Position numbers and translations under genes: made by a program
Assembly (NCBI GenBank): GCA_963824105.1
Contig: CAWGNN010000005.1
Location: 93,447 to 157,446, forward strand
Source of the DNA: CAWDVB01 sp963824105
GTDB taxonomy: Bacteria; Actinomycetota; Actinomycetes; Propionibacteriales; Nocardioidaceae
Reading direction: 5' to 3'
Length of the DNA stretch: 64,000 bases
Part shown: positions 45,124 through 53,387 of the stretch, one piece after another
Position numbering within the stretch: the first letter of the stretch is position 1
How the letters are laid out: each line of letters opens with the position of its first letter
The notes under the pieces: model-generated
The model's database searches: none
Told to the model about the DNA's origin: nothing
Seen by the model: only the letters and a program-made list of their open reading frames with translations

Positions 45124-46254
45124 CTACACCACTGACAGTGGGAGGGATCGTCCCACCAGGCTGCGCTTGACCACCGGCAGCTCGGCAGCGATGTCGAGGA
45201 ACGTGGCCGAGGACACCGCTCCCGGCTCCGCGACGACGACCGGCACCCCGGAGTCTCCGGAGCGCACCAGGGCCTCGTCGAGCGGGATGGATCCAAGCAG
45301 GGCGACGTCGAGCTTCTCGGCCAGGGCTCTGCCTCCGCCGGAGCCGAACACCGACGTGCTCCGGCCACAGTGCCCGCACACCGAGGCCGACATGTTCTCG
45401 ATCACTCCGGCGATCGGCACGCGCTGGTTGCGCGCCATCACACCCACCCTCTCCGCGACACCGACCGCGGTCTGCTGAGGTGTGGTGACGAGCAGCATCT
45501 GCGCATCGGGAACCAGCTCCAGCAGGGAGATCTGGATGTCGCCGGTGCCCGGCGGGAGGTCGATGAGCAGGACGTCGAGCTCACCCCAGTGCACATCCCC
45601 GAGGAACTGCTCGAGCGCCTTGTGCAGCATGGGACCGCGCCAGATGACCGGCTCGTCGTCACTGACGAAGAAGCCGACCGACATCACCTGGACGTTGTGC
45701 GACTCCACCGGCAGCATCAGGCCCTTGATCGCCACGGGCGCACGGCGCACCCCGAAGAGCTGAGGCATCGACCAGCCCCACACGTCGGCGTCCAGGACCC
45801 CCACGTGCTTGCCTTGCGCGGCGAGTGCCACAGCGAGGTTGGCAGTGACCGAGGACTTCCCGACACCGCCCTTGCCGCTGGCCACCGCGTACACCGCAGT
45901 CGAGCTGTCCGGGCCGAACGGGTGACCCACGCGGTCACCGCGGAGTCGGCCGGACAGCTGGATCTTCTCGCCCTCACTCATCGCACCGAAGGTCACCTCG
46001 ACCCGGGAGACCCCGGGGATCTCGGTCACCGCGACCTGGATGTCGGAGCTGAGCTGCTCCTTCATCGGGCAGGCCGGAGTGGTCAGGTTGACCGACACCC
46101 TCACCGTCCCCGACCCGGAGACCGAGACGTCCTGAAGCATCCCGGCGTCCTCGAGTCCGAGGCCCAGCTCCGGATCCCGGACCGAGGCGACAGCCGAGCG
46201 GACCGCGTCGTGGTCGATCTCGACCTCTCCTCGGGCTCGGGGAAGCAGACGCAT
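45124..46254 (-). CDS. mrp: Mrp/ApbC-type P-loop iron-sulfur carrier
   Basis: Residues 10-90 form a MIP18/DUF59 domain (LEDAGMLQDVSV, TTPACPMKEQLSSDI) and the rest is a Mrp/NBP35-like ATPase with Walker A SGKGGVGKSSVTANLA, a DADVWGWSMPQLFG switch and a C-terminal CGHCG. Such proteins deliver FeS clusters to apo-enzymes. Its ATG overlaps the stop of the Mo-oxidoreductase gene (TGATG), so it is translationally coupled to it and probably matures its clusters or those of the FeS/NrfD subunit. Confidence 0.9.
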   Translation of the reverse strand: MRLLPRARGEVEIDHDAVRSAVASVRDPELGLGLEDAGMLQDVSVSGSGTVRVSVNLTTPACPMKEQLSSDIQVAVTEIPGVSRVEVTFGAMSEGEKIQLSGRLRGDRVGHPFGPDSSTAVYAVASGKGGVGKSSVTANLAVALAAQGKHVGVLDADVWGWSMPQLFGVRRAPVAIKGLMLPVESHNVQVMSVGFFVSDDEPVIWRGPMLHKALEQFLGDVHWGELDVLLIDLPPGTGDIQISLLELVPDAQMLLVTTPQQTAVGVAERVGVMARNQRVPIAGVIENMSASVCGHCGRSTSVFGSGGGRALAEKLDVALLGSIPLDEALVRSGDSGVPVVVAEPGAVSSATFLDIAAELPVVKRSLVGRSLPLSVV

Positions 46255-49100
46255 CAGGCGTCCCCTGCGCCGTACTTGACCGGGAGCCGGTAGGCCGACC
46301 GCTTCGGGGTCACATGACGCATCATGAACTCCGGACGACGCTGACCGTCGGGCCCGGGGCCAGGACGCGTCATCTCCAGCCAGCGGCGGTAGACCTTGCG
46401 CGACTTGTTCACATCGACCTCGACATCGCCGTACTGGTCACCGGGGTGCGCCTTCTCGATCTTCACCTTCTGGTGCCAGCAGTGCATCCCCGAGACCGGG
46501 TCGGGCTGGACCGGGAAGGCGAGGTTCTGGTGGACACCCGGGTCGTCCCAGTAGATCCGTGCGGAGTCGGGGTCGTCGCTCTCGAACGGCTTGACGCCGT
46601 CGGTGTAGCGCAGCTTCCAGATCCCCTCGTCGGAGCGGTCGAGCTTCACCTTGCCCATCACCCAGCGGCTGCCCGGGTGACCCTCCTGCATCCACCGGCC
46701 CATGTGGTGCGAGAGGCCGACGACACCAGGACGGATCGCCTCGGTCGCCCAGACCCGAGCCACGAAGTGGCCGATCTCGGTCGAGATCCGGACCAGGTCA
46801 CCGGTCTTCACACCGAGGCCCTTGGCGTCGCCGTTGTTGCACCACAGCGGGTGGGTGTTGGCGATCTCGTTGAGGTACTTCGCGTTGCCCGAGCGGGTGT
46901 GGATCAAGGTCGGCAGCCGGAAGTTCGGCATCAGCACGAACTCGTCGGCCTCGCGGTCGACCTTCTTCGCCGACACATGGGACTCGATGTAACCCGGAGT
47001 CGCCTGGTCCTCCCAGCCCCACTCGGCGAGCGTGGTCGAGAAGAGCTCCAGCTTGCGGGAGGGCGAGAGCCAGCCGGCCACCTTGGAGCCGTCCTCCATG
47101 ACCCGGCCCACGGCACCGGCCTCGCCGACCAGCGGCGGAGCGGTCTCCAAGGTGACGGGCTTGCGAAGCACGCCGTTCTCGTCGGCCACCGCGCCCTCGA
47201 GCTCGGCGTCGGTGAGCACCCGCTCGTCGAGCCGGTAGACGTCCTTGGCGACCTCGAACACGCCGTACTTTCGCATGTACTGCAGGGCGGTCACGCCCTG
47301 CTCGGCCGCCGCCTCGGGCAGGCCCGGGACGCTGTTGTTGAAGAGGATCTCGTAGTACTCGTCCTGAGTCATCCGCTCGCCCGGACGCTCCTTGGACTCG
47401 AACCACTTGCGGATCCCGAGCGAGCCGTCCGGATCGATCTGCCAGGACAGCTCGAACCAGAACTCGTTCTCCTCCCAGACCTCGCCGGGGTTGGCATCCC
47501 GGGTGTCGTGGTAGGCAATGCCCATCTTGTCCATCGCCACTCGCATGACCGGCTGACGGAAGGCGACCCACTTGGAGGTGTGGGTCTCGAACGACATGGT
47601 GTCGTGCCGCTCCGCGGCATGACCCATCGGGAGGACGTAGTCGGCGAAGGTGGCCGACTCGTTCCAGGTGGGCGTCATCGCGACGTGCAGGCCCATCTTG
47701 GACTCGTCCTTCAAGACGTCGATCCAGGTGAAGCCGTCAGGGTTGACCCACAGCGGGTTGTAGACCCGGCTGAAGTAGACGTCGAGCGTGCCACGGCCGT
47801 CCTTGATCATGTGCGGCAGCAGGATCGACATCTCGTTGGTCGTGAGCGGGTACTCGTTCGGCCAGAGGAACTCGCTCCACAGGTCGTTCGGCGGCGGCAT
47901 CTCCGGGAAGTGCGGGATGAACTTGTCCCATCCGTTGGGGTGGGTCCCGCCGGGCGTACCGACGCTGCCGGTGAGCACGTTGAGGAAGAACAGCGAGCGG
48001 GTGATCTGCCAGCCACCGAGGTTGCCGGCGGCCGCCGAGCGCCAGGTGTGCGTCGCGAGCCGGGTCCCGGCGTCGGCGACGTACCGAGCGAGGGTCTCGA
48101 TCTGGGCGACCGGGACGTGGGCCTCGGCTGCTGCGTACTCGAAGGTGTACTCCGCGTAGTCGTCGGCGAGCTTGTCGAGGAAGGTCTCGAAGTCCTTCGG
48201 GGCATCGGGGTGCTTGTTGTCCAGGTAGACGTCCCAGTTGACCCAGCGCTTCATGAACGCCTTGTCGACCTTCCCCTCCCGTAGCAGGTACGACGCCACG
48301 GCCAGGAAGATCGCCGCCTCGCTCCCCGGCCAGGGCGCGATCCACAGGTCGGCGTGGGAGGCGGTGTTGGAGAGGCGCACGTCGATCGAGACGATCTTGG
48401 CGCCGTTCTGCTTGGCCTCCAAGATCCGCTGGGCGTGCGGGTTGAAGTAGTGGCCGGTCTCCAGGTGGCTGGAGAGCAGCACGATCGTCTTGGCGTTGGC
48501 GTAGTCCGGCGAGGGCCGGTCGTAGCCCATCCAGTGGGTGTAGCCCTCGCGTCCGCCCGACGAGCAGACGTTGGTGTGGCTGTTGTGGCCGTCCACGCCC
48601 CAGGCCTGCAGGACCCGCTCGGCGAAGCCGTCCTCGCCGGGACGCCCGACGTGGTACATGATCTCGTCGCCACGGCCCTCGGTGATCGCCGCCCGGACGC
48701 GGGCCGCGATGTCACTGAGCGCCTCGTCCCACGACACCCGTTCGAACTGACCGGACCCTCGCTCCCCCACCCGGCGAAGCGGATAGAGGATCCGCTCCGG
48801 GTCGTGGAGCTGGCTGATGGTCGCCGGGCCCTTGGCGCAGTTACGGCCGCGGGAGCCGGGGTGGGCGGGGTTGCCCTCCAGCTTCTTGATCCGCATCGTC
48901 TCCTTGTCCACGTAGGCAAGAAGCCCGCATGAGGACTCGCAGTTGAAGCAGACCGTCGGGATCAGCGAATAGGTGTGCGGCACCTTCTTCGGGTGCGCCT
49001 TGGCGTCGTACTCGACGTGGTGGTCCCAGTCCTCGGGCGGCGGGAAGTTGCGCAGCCGCTCGTGGGTCCTGGCTCCAGGGAGAGGTACCTCGGGTGACAT
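46254..49100 (-). CDS. soeA: Mo-bis-MGD oxidoreductase, SoeA-like catalytic subunit
   Basis: 948 aa of the DMSO-reductase superfamily. A 4Fe-4S cluster is bound by C51, C54, C58 and C88 (VCFNCESSCGLLAYV ... NCAKG). C179 in HTNVCSSGGREG is the likely molybdenum ligand. There is no Tat signal, so the enzyme faces the cytoplasm, as in SoeABC sulfite dehydrogenase; PsrA/PhsA are exported. This and the neighbouring tusA, dsrE2 and sqr support sulfite oxidation to sulfate. Other possibilities are a polysulfide or thiosulfate reductase or an uncharacterised branch. It lies 33 nt after the FeS/NrfD gene. Confidence 0.8.
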   Translation of the reverse strand: MSPEVPLPGARTHERLRNFPPPEDWDHHVEYDAKAHPKKVPHTYSLIPTVCFNCESSCGLLAYVDKETMRIKKLEGNPAHPGSRGRNCAKGPATISQLHDPERILYPLRRVGERGSGQFERVSWDEALSDIAARVRAAITEGRGDEIMYHVGRPGEDGFAERVLQAWGVDGHNSHTNVCSSGGREGYTHWMGYDRPSPDYANAKTIVLLSSHLETGHYFNPHAQRILEAKQNGAKIVSIDVRLSNTASHADLWIAPWPGSEAAIFLAVASYLLREGKVDKAFMKRWVNWDVYLDNKHPDAPKDFETFLDKLADDYAEYTFEYAAAEAHVPVAQIETLARYVADAGTRLATHTWRSAAAGNLGGWQITRSLFFLNVLTGSVGTPGGTHPNGWDKFIPHFPEMPPPNDLWSEFLWPNEYPLTTNEMSILLPHMIKDGRGTLDVYFSRVYNPLWVNPDGFTWIDVLKDESKMGLHVAMTPTWNESATFADYVLPMGHAAERHDTMSFETHTSKWVAFRQPVMRVAMDKMGIAYHDTRDANPGEVWEENEFWFELSWQIDPDGSLGIRKWFESKERPGERMTQDEYYEILFNNSVPGLPEAAAEQGVTALQYMRKYGVFEVAKDVYRLDERVLTDAELEGAVADENGVLRKPVTLETAPPLVGEAGAVGRVMEDGSKVAGWLSPSRKLELFSTTLAEWGWEDQATPGYIESHVSAKKVDREADEFVLMPNFRLPTLIHTRSGNAKYLNEIANTHPLWCNNGDAKGLGVKTGDLVRISTEIGHFVARVWATEAIRPGVVGLSHHMGRWMQEGHPGSRWVMGKVKLDRSDEGIWKLRYTDGVKPFESDDPDSARIYWDDPGVHQNLAFPVQPDPVSGMHCWHQKVKIEKAHPGDQYGDVEVDVNKSRKVYRRWLEMTRPGPGPDGQRRPEFMMRHVTPKRSAYRLPVKYGAGDA

Positions 49101-49133
49101 CGGTTCTCCGATCAGTGGGTCAGGTCTGGGTTG

Positions 49134-50654
49134 TCAGGACAGCGGGACGTCTTGTCCCGCGCGGACGAAGGCCGACTCCATGGCCAGCAGGGCGCCCTGG
49201 GCAACCAGACCGCCGATCAGCCCCGCGATCACCTGGCCGCCGTACCAGTCGAAGGAAACGATCGCCGCGGCGGCCAGTGCCCCGATGATCGCGCCGTACC
49301 AGAAGAGCGGGGCGTAGCGACCGTGCGTGACGATGTGTGCCGCGGTGGCGGCCTGACGCGAGCTGTGCCGCCCGAGGAACTCCAACAGCGACATGCCCAC
49401 GTGCACCAGCGCCGCGACGACGAAGGTACGGGCGAGGAAGGCGTTGACGTTGGCGTCGAGGCCGGCGAAGGCCCCCACCACCAGGAGGGCGCCGGTGCCG
49501 ACCATCGTGGCCTGGGCCAGCAGGTGCCAGAAGAGCAACGGTGACTGCCACAGGTCACGACCCTCGGCCTGCCCGAACAGGAAGGCGGTGTAGCCGGCGG
49601 TCAGCGCAGCGGCCGGGATCGCCAGCACGGCCAGGGTCTTCATGAGGGCGTCGGACGGGCCGAACACGCCGTTGAGGAACCAGAGTCCGGCGATGCCCGA
49701 GAAGGCGACCAGCGCGTAGGAACCGAGCACCAGCCACGAGGTGAAGTTCGACTTCAAGAAGATGAAGAGGAAACGCTCCGGGCGCTTGAGGTCCCACACG
49801 AGCAGGGCGCCGGTGGCGCCGACGCCGACGATCCCGATGACCGGAGCGGCGATGTTGCCGAGCCAGCCGAGATCCAGGCCGAGCAGCATGGCGATGCCCG
49901 CGATGGCCAGCGCTCCCGCCGCGAAGGCTTTGGTCCACAGGTAGGTCGTGACCCGCCATCCCCAGGGGCGCGGGTGTGCGGTGTTGAGCGTCACCCTTGC
50001 GTTCGTGATGGGGTCGACGTGCAGGTCTCCCTGGTTCTCAAGGCGCTGCGCGTCGGGCTGGGCCCAGATGTAGGTGTCGTCCACCGGGGCGGCCAGGGGG
50101 TCGAGGACCGCCTGGTCGGCGCCGAGGTAGAAGACGTTGGGGCCGGTGTTCTGCTCGGCAGCGCGGACCTGGGTCTGGTTCGTGGCCACCAGCCGCGAGA
50201 TCCCGCTCTCCGGGTCGTCGAGGTCGCCCACCCAGATCGAGTGAGTGGGACAGACCACGACACATGCAGGCTCGAGGTCCTCGTCGATCCGGTGCGCACA
50301 CAGGTTGCACTTGGCTGCCGTGTGGGTGTCGTGATCGATGTAGATCGCGTCGTACGGGCAGCCCTGCATGCAGGACTTGCACCCGATGCAACGGCTGTTG
50401 TCGAAGTCGACGATCCCGTCCTCGCGCTTGAACAGCGCCTGGGTCGGACAGATCTTCACGCAGGGCGCGTCGGTGCAGTGGTTGCACCGCATGACGCCGA
50501 ATGAGCGGGTCGAGTCGGGGAAGGTGCCGCTGTCGACGTACTTCACCCACGTGCGGAACTGTCCCAGGGGCACCTCGTGCTCGGTCTTGCACGCCACAGT
50601 GCAGGCGTGGCAACCAATACAGGTGCGCTGGTCGATCGCGAATCCGAGTTGCAT
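49134..50654 (-). CDS. Fused 4Fe-4S ferredoxin-type and NrfD membrane subunit (SoeB-SoeC fusion)
   Basis: Residues 1-175 hold four Cys clusters typical of SoeB/DmsB/PsrB (CIGCHACTVAC, CNHCTDAPCVKICP, CIGCKSCMQGCP, CNLCAHRIDEDLEPACVVVCP). From about residue 230 there are eight or nine membrane helices of the NrfD/PsrC type (ALLVWDLKRPERFLFIFLKS). In most organisms these are two genes. The fusion passes electrons from the Mo subunit to quinone within one polypeptide. A linker of about 50 residues joins the halves. The gene is 6 nt after tusA and before soeA. Confidence 0.88.
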   Translation of the reverse strand: MQLGFAIDQRTCIGCHACTVACKTEHEVPLGQFRTWVKYVDSGTFPDSTRSFGVMRCNHCTDAPCVKICPTQALFKREDGIVDFDNSRCIGCKSCMQGCPYDAIYIDHDTHTAAKCNLCAHRIDEDLEPACVVVCPTHSIWVGDLDDPESGISRLVATNQTQVRAAEQNTGPNVFYLGADQAVLDPLAAPVDDTYIWAQPDAQRLENQGDLHVDPITNARVTLNTAHPRPWGWRVTTYLWTKAFAAGALAIAGIAMLLGLDLGWLGNIAAPVIGIVGVGATGALLVWDLKRPERFLFIFLKSNFTSWLVLGSYALVAFSGIAGLWFLNGVFGPSDALMKTLAVLAIPAAALTAGYTAFLFGQAEGRDLWQSPLLFWHLLAQATMVGTGALLVVGAFAGLDANVNAFLARTFVVAALVHVGMSLLEFLGRHSSRQAATAAHIVTHGRYAPLFWYGAIIGALAAAAIVSFDWYGGQVIAGLIGGLVAQGALLAMESAFVRAGQDVPLS

Positions 50655-50660
50655 GAGCCG

Positions 50661-50894
50661 TCAGGCCTTCTTGATCACGTAGCGGTAGACGCCGGCCTCG
50701 TCGAGGGTGTCCAAGAGCTCGTTGCCGCTGTCCTTGGCCCAGGACGGGATGTCGGAGCGGGAACCCGCGTCAGTGGCCTCGACGACCATGATCTGGCCGG
50801 AGTCGAGACCCTTGGCCGCACGGGATGTGAGGAGCACGGGCATCGGGCACTTCTGCCCCTTGGCGTCGACGGTGACGTCGGCGGTGTAGTCCAT
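50661..50894 (-). CDS. tusA: TusA-family sulfur carrier
   Basis: A 77-aa TusA/SirA fold protein; the sulfur-carrying Cys is C16 in KCPMPV. It accepts persulfide sulfur and hands it on to a partner, probably DsrE2 and the rhodanese protein. In the operon it lies between dsrE2 and the fused FeS/NrfD gene. This placement, common to sulfur oxidisers, argues for energy or detoxification sulfur transfer and not tRNA thiolation. Confidence 0.92.
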   Translation of the reverse strand: MDYTADVTVDAKGQKCPMPVLLTSRAAKGLDSGQIMVVEATDAGSRSDIPSWAKDSGNELLDTLDEAGVYRYVIKKA

Positions 50895-50938
50895 GTCGGT
50901 CCTTTCGGGTTCGGGCGATACGGCCCGGGCTGGTTGGC

Positions 50939-51454
50939 TCAGATGAACAGGTTGATCTGGGACTTCGACATCTCCGAGAGTGCCGTGGCCGCACCGACAG
51001 GTGTTCCGACACCGTCAATGAGATTGTCCTTGGTGATGCCGAGGAGCTCCATAGTCATCTCGCACGGCCAGAGCTGGACGCCGAGTTCGACACACATCTC
51101 CATGAGCTCCTTCGGGTGAGCCACCTTCAGGCTCTCTGCACGCTTCATCATCAGCTTGGCTCCCCCACCGCCCAGGTTGAGCTTGGACAGCTTCATGTGG
51201 TCCATCCCCGGGGGGTTCATCGCCGCAAGCGCCTTGGTCATGTTGTCGTCGCCGGTGAACCGCACGCCCTCCTTCACCAGAGGGAACAGGCCCCAGAACG
51301 TGAAGAAGATCGTAGTCTTCATGCCGTACGCCGCGCCTGTCGACCCAAGGATCAGCGTCGGCCAGATCTTGTCGAGGTCACCGCTCCAGGCAACGATCAC
51401 CATGCTGTCGGGGGTTTCGATGCTCTGTGGAGCCTCATCGGTGAGGTCGCTCAT
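50939..51454 (-). CDS. dsrE2: DsrE2-like sulfurtransferase
   Basis: A DsrE/DsrF-type protein of the DsrE2 branch, 171 aa. It has the conserved Cys131 in LWPCEMTMELLG and a second Cys at 121, plus a hydrophobic stretch (TTIFFTFWGLFPLV) that may bring it to the membrane. DsrE2 works with TusA and rhodanese in sulfur-oxidising bacteria. It is the first gene of the six-gene operon and has a GGAGG site before ATG 51454. It is divergent from the rhodanese-MBL gene. Confidence 0.9.
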   Translation of the reverse strand: MSDLTDEAPQSIETPDSMVIVAWSGDLDKIWPTLILGSTGAAYGMKTTIFFTFWGLFPLVKEGVRFTGDDNMTKALAAMNPPGMDHMKLSKLNLGGGGAKLMMKRAESLKVAHPKELMEMCVELGVQLWPCEMTMELLGITKDNLIDGVGTPVGAATALSEMSKSQINLFI

Positions 51455-51503
51455 CGCACTCCTCCCTTCCACGAACGGGCCAGTGCCGATCGTCTTGTTT
51501 CAG

Positions 51504-51519
51504 CAGGACTCTTGTCCTG
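51504..51519. promoter_or_regulatory. Inverted repeat in the dsrE2/rhodanese-MBL divergent promoter
   Basis: CAGGAC-TCTT-GTCCTG, a 6-bp repeat with a 4-nt spacer, located between dsrE2 and the rhodanese-MBL gene. An ArsR-type dimer could bind it, and the ArsR gene lies about 1.4 kb away. A direct repeat GATGTCGC (twice, near 51565-51590) is also present. Confidence 0.45.
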
Positions 51520-51606
51520 AGGTGTGACAGACATTACATTCGTGTCCGCGCATACAACAAGGGATGTCGCAAAGATGTCGCGCACCGGGACCGCAAAGGA
51601 GCACAC

Positions 51607-52746
51607 ATGTCGAGCACCATCACCCCGATGGACTTCTGGAAGGCCCTCGAGAAGGGCGAGATCAGCGAGATCATCGACGTCCGCAACATCGACGAGTTCG
51701 CCGCCGCACCGGTGGAGGGCCCGGTCGCGGTTCCGACCCGCAACGTGCCGGTGTACCGGGTGATGGAGGAGCTCGAGGAGGAGGCCGCGCTGGCCCAGGA
51801 GCAGGCCGTGGTGATCTGCGGGCAGGGCAACGGCTCGGAGCTGGTCACCTACGAGTTCGCCTCGCTCGGCAAGCACACCGTGTCCTTGGAGGGCGGCACC
51901 GAGGCGTGGCAGGACCTCCTGGTCCCCCGCAAGATGGAGGGCCTCCCCGAGCCGCTGGTCGCCTACCAGTTCCTCCGGCCGGCCAAGGGCTGCGTCTCCT
52001 ACCTGATCGGCATCCCCGGCGAGAGCTGCGTGGTCGTCGACCCGGCGCGCCACTACGAGCCCTACCTCGAGCTCGCCCTCGAGCACGAGATGAAGGTCGC
52101 GCACGTCGTGGACACCCACGTGCACGCCGACCACATCAGCGGCGGCCCGCACCTGGCGCAGGCCGTGATGGCGGAGTACCACCTCCCCCCGGAGGATGCC
52201 GGTGACGACCTGCCCTTCGACCACCGCCCGTTCGTCGACGGTGAGGAGATCGAGATCGGCGCCGGTCACCACATCGAGGCGTTGGTGATGCATCTGCCCG
52301 GTCACACCCCCGGCACCACCGCGCTGCTGATCGCCGGCAAGCTGCTGCTGGTCGGGGACACGGTCTTCGTTCGCGGTCTGGGCCGCCCCGACCTGACCGG
52401 CCAGGCCGAGGAGCTGGCTCGCGACCTCTTCGCCAGCGTCCACGAGCGTCTCGAGCCGCTTGCCCCCGACACGATCATCGCCCCCGCCCACTGGTCGACG
52501 TGGGACGAGCTCGACCAGGACGGCATGGTCCTGACCACGCGGGAGCGCGTCTTCGAGGCGACGCTGCTCAACGAGAAGGCCATCGAGGCCTTCGTCCAGG
52601 AGATCATCGGCACCCTGCCGTCGGCCCCGGACACCTACGACACCATCCGCCTGGTCAACGCGGGCAAGCAGCAGGTGAGCGATGAGGACCTGACCGTCCT
52701 CGACATCGGCAAGAACCAGTGCGCCGCGGCTTCCACGCTGACCTGA
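51607..52746 (+). CDS. Rhodanese-metallo-beta-lactamase fusion, persulfide dioxygenase-like
   Basis: Residues 1-105 are a rhodanese domain with active Cys71 (VVICGQGNGSEL). From about residue 115 comes an MBL domain of the ETHE1/PDO branch, with H171-V-H173-A-D175-H176, H233 (LPGHTPG) and D251 (GDTVF), which can provide the iron site. It probably oxidises persulfide to sulfite with rhodanese first loading or releasing sulfane sulfur. The order rhodanese then MBL is the reverse of many known PDO-rhodanese fusions. It is divergent from the sulfur operon. Confidence 0.85.
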   Translation: MSSTITPMDFWKALEKGEISEIIDVRNIDEFAAAPVEGPVAVPTRNVPVYRVMEELEEEAALAQEQAVVICGQGNGSELVTYEFASLGKHTVSLEGGTEAWQDLLVPRKMEGLPEPLVAYQFLRPAKGCVSYLIGIPGESCVVVDPARHYEPYLELALEHEMKVAHVVDTHVHADHISGGPHLAQAVMAEYHLPPEDAGDDLPFDHRPFVDGEEIEIGAGHHIEALVMHLPGHTPGTTALLIAGKLLLVGDTVFVRGLGRPDLTGQAEELARDLFASVHERLEPLAPDTIIAPAHWSTWDELDQDGMVLTTRERVFEATLLNEKAIEAFVQEIIGTLPSAPDTYDTIRLVNAGKQQVSDEDLTVLDIGKNQCAAASTLT

Positions 52747-52940
52747 GCTGATCGTGGGCGGCCGCCACCTACCACCGGCTGGCCGCTCCACGCATCTGGG
52801 AGACGATCGATCTGATGCGTGCCTTCCTCGACGAGGGTCCTCACCGTCCCGCGGCGTGGGAGCGGGGACCAAAGTCCCGCTCGCGTGAATTGTCGCCTGC
52901 GCGCACCAACCAATCTGCGCCGTGCGGCATACTTCTCATC

Positions 52941-53387
52941 ATGGACCGCAACGGGGACGACACCAGCGTGTCCCAGGACGGTGCGCCGAAGGCGAGCAGC
53001 GAGTTGTCTGACGCCTCCCAGCAGGACCGGCTCCAGCCGGTCAGCCCTGAGGTCACTGCGGCGATGCAGTTGATGCACGAGCGCATCTGCAAGTCGATCG
53101 CCGACCCCAAGCGCCTGCTGATGCTCCACGCCCTGCGCCGTGGTGAGCTGAACGTAGGCGAGTTGGCGGAGGTCCTCTCCATCTCCCAGCCCAACGCGAG
53201 CCAGCACATCGCCGTGCTCCGGGACCGTGGCATCGTCCTCCCCCGTCGCGAGGGCACCACGATCTACTACCGGCTCGCCTCAGAGCGCATCATCGACGCG
53301 ATCGACCTGATGTGGTCCTTCCTCGAGGAGGGTTTCGCGAACGCGAGCCCGGCCCCGGGCGCAGCCTCGCTGATCATGAAGGGCTGA
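52941..53387 (+). CDS. ArsR-family transcriptional regulator
   Basis: A winged helix of 148 aa (LNVGELAEVLSISQPNASQHIAVLRDRGIVLPRREG, then TTIYYRLASERI). Only one Cys is present (HERICKSIADPKR), so a two-Cys persulfide or metal switch is not obvious within one chain; Cys from two subunits could pair. By context it probably controls the sulfur genes. ATG 52941 has no Shine-Dalgarno, with CATACT 7 nt upstream. Confidence 0.85.
   Translation: MDRNGDDTSVSQDGAPKASSELSDASQQDRLQPVSPEVTAAMQLMHERICKSIADPKRLLMLHALRRGELNVGELAEVLSISQPNASQHIAVLRDRGIVLPRREGTTIYYRLASERIIDAIDLMWSFLEEGFANASPAPGAASLIMKG

Noticed and set aside
46314..48284. A 656-codon plus-strand frame opposite the Mo-oxidoreductase
   Set aside because: It is antisense to a gene with clear FeS and Mo-ligand motifs; composition (Val, Leu, Gly, Asp, His repeats) is typical of a shadow.
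46254..50654. DMSO, nitrate or formate enzyme as the identity of the Mo complex
   Set aside because: No Tat signal (unlike DmsA), Cys and not Asp or Ser as likely Mo ligand, no NarJ or Fdh accessory genes, and the surrounding genes are all for sulfur.
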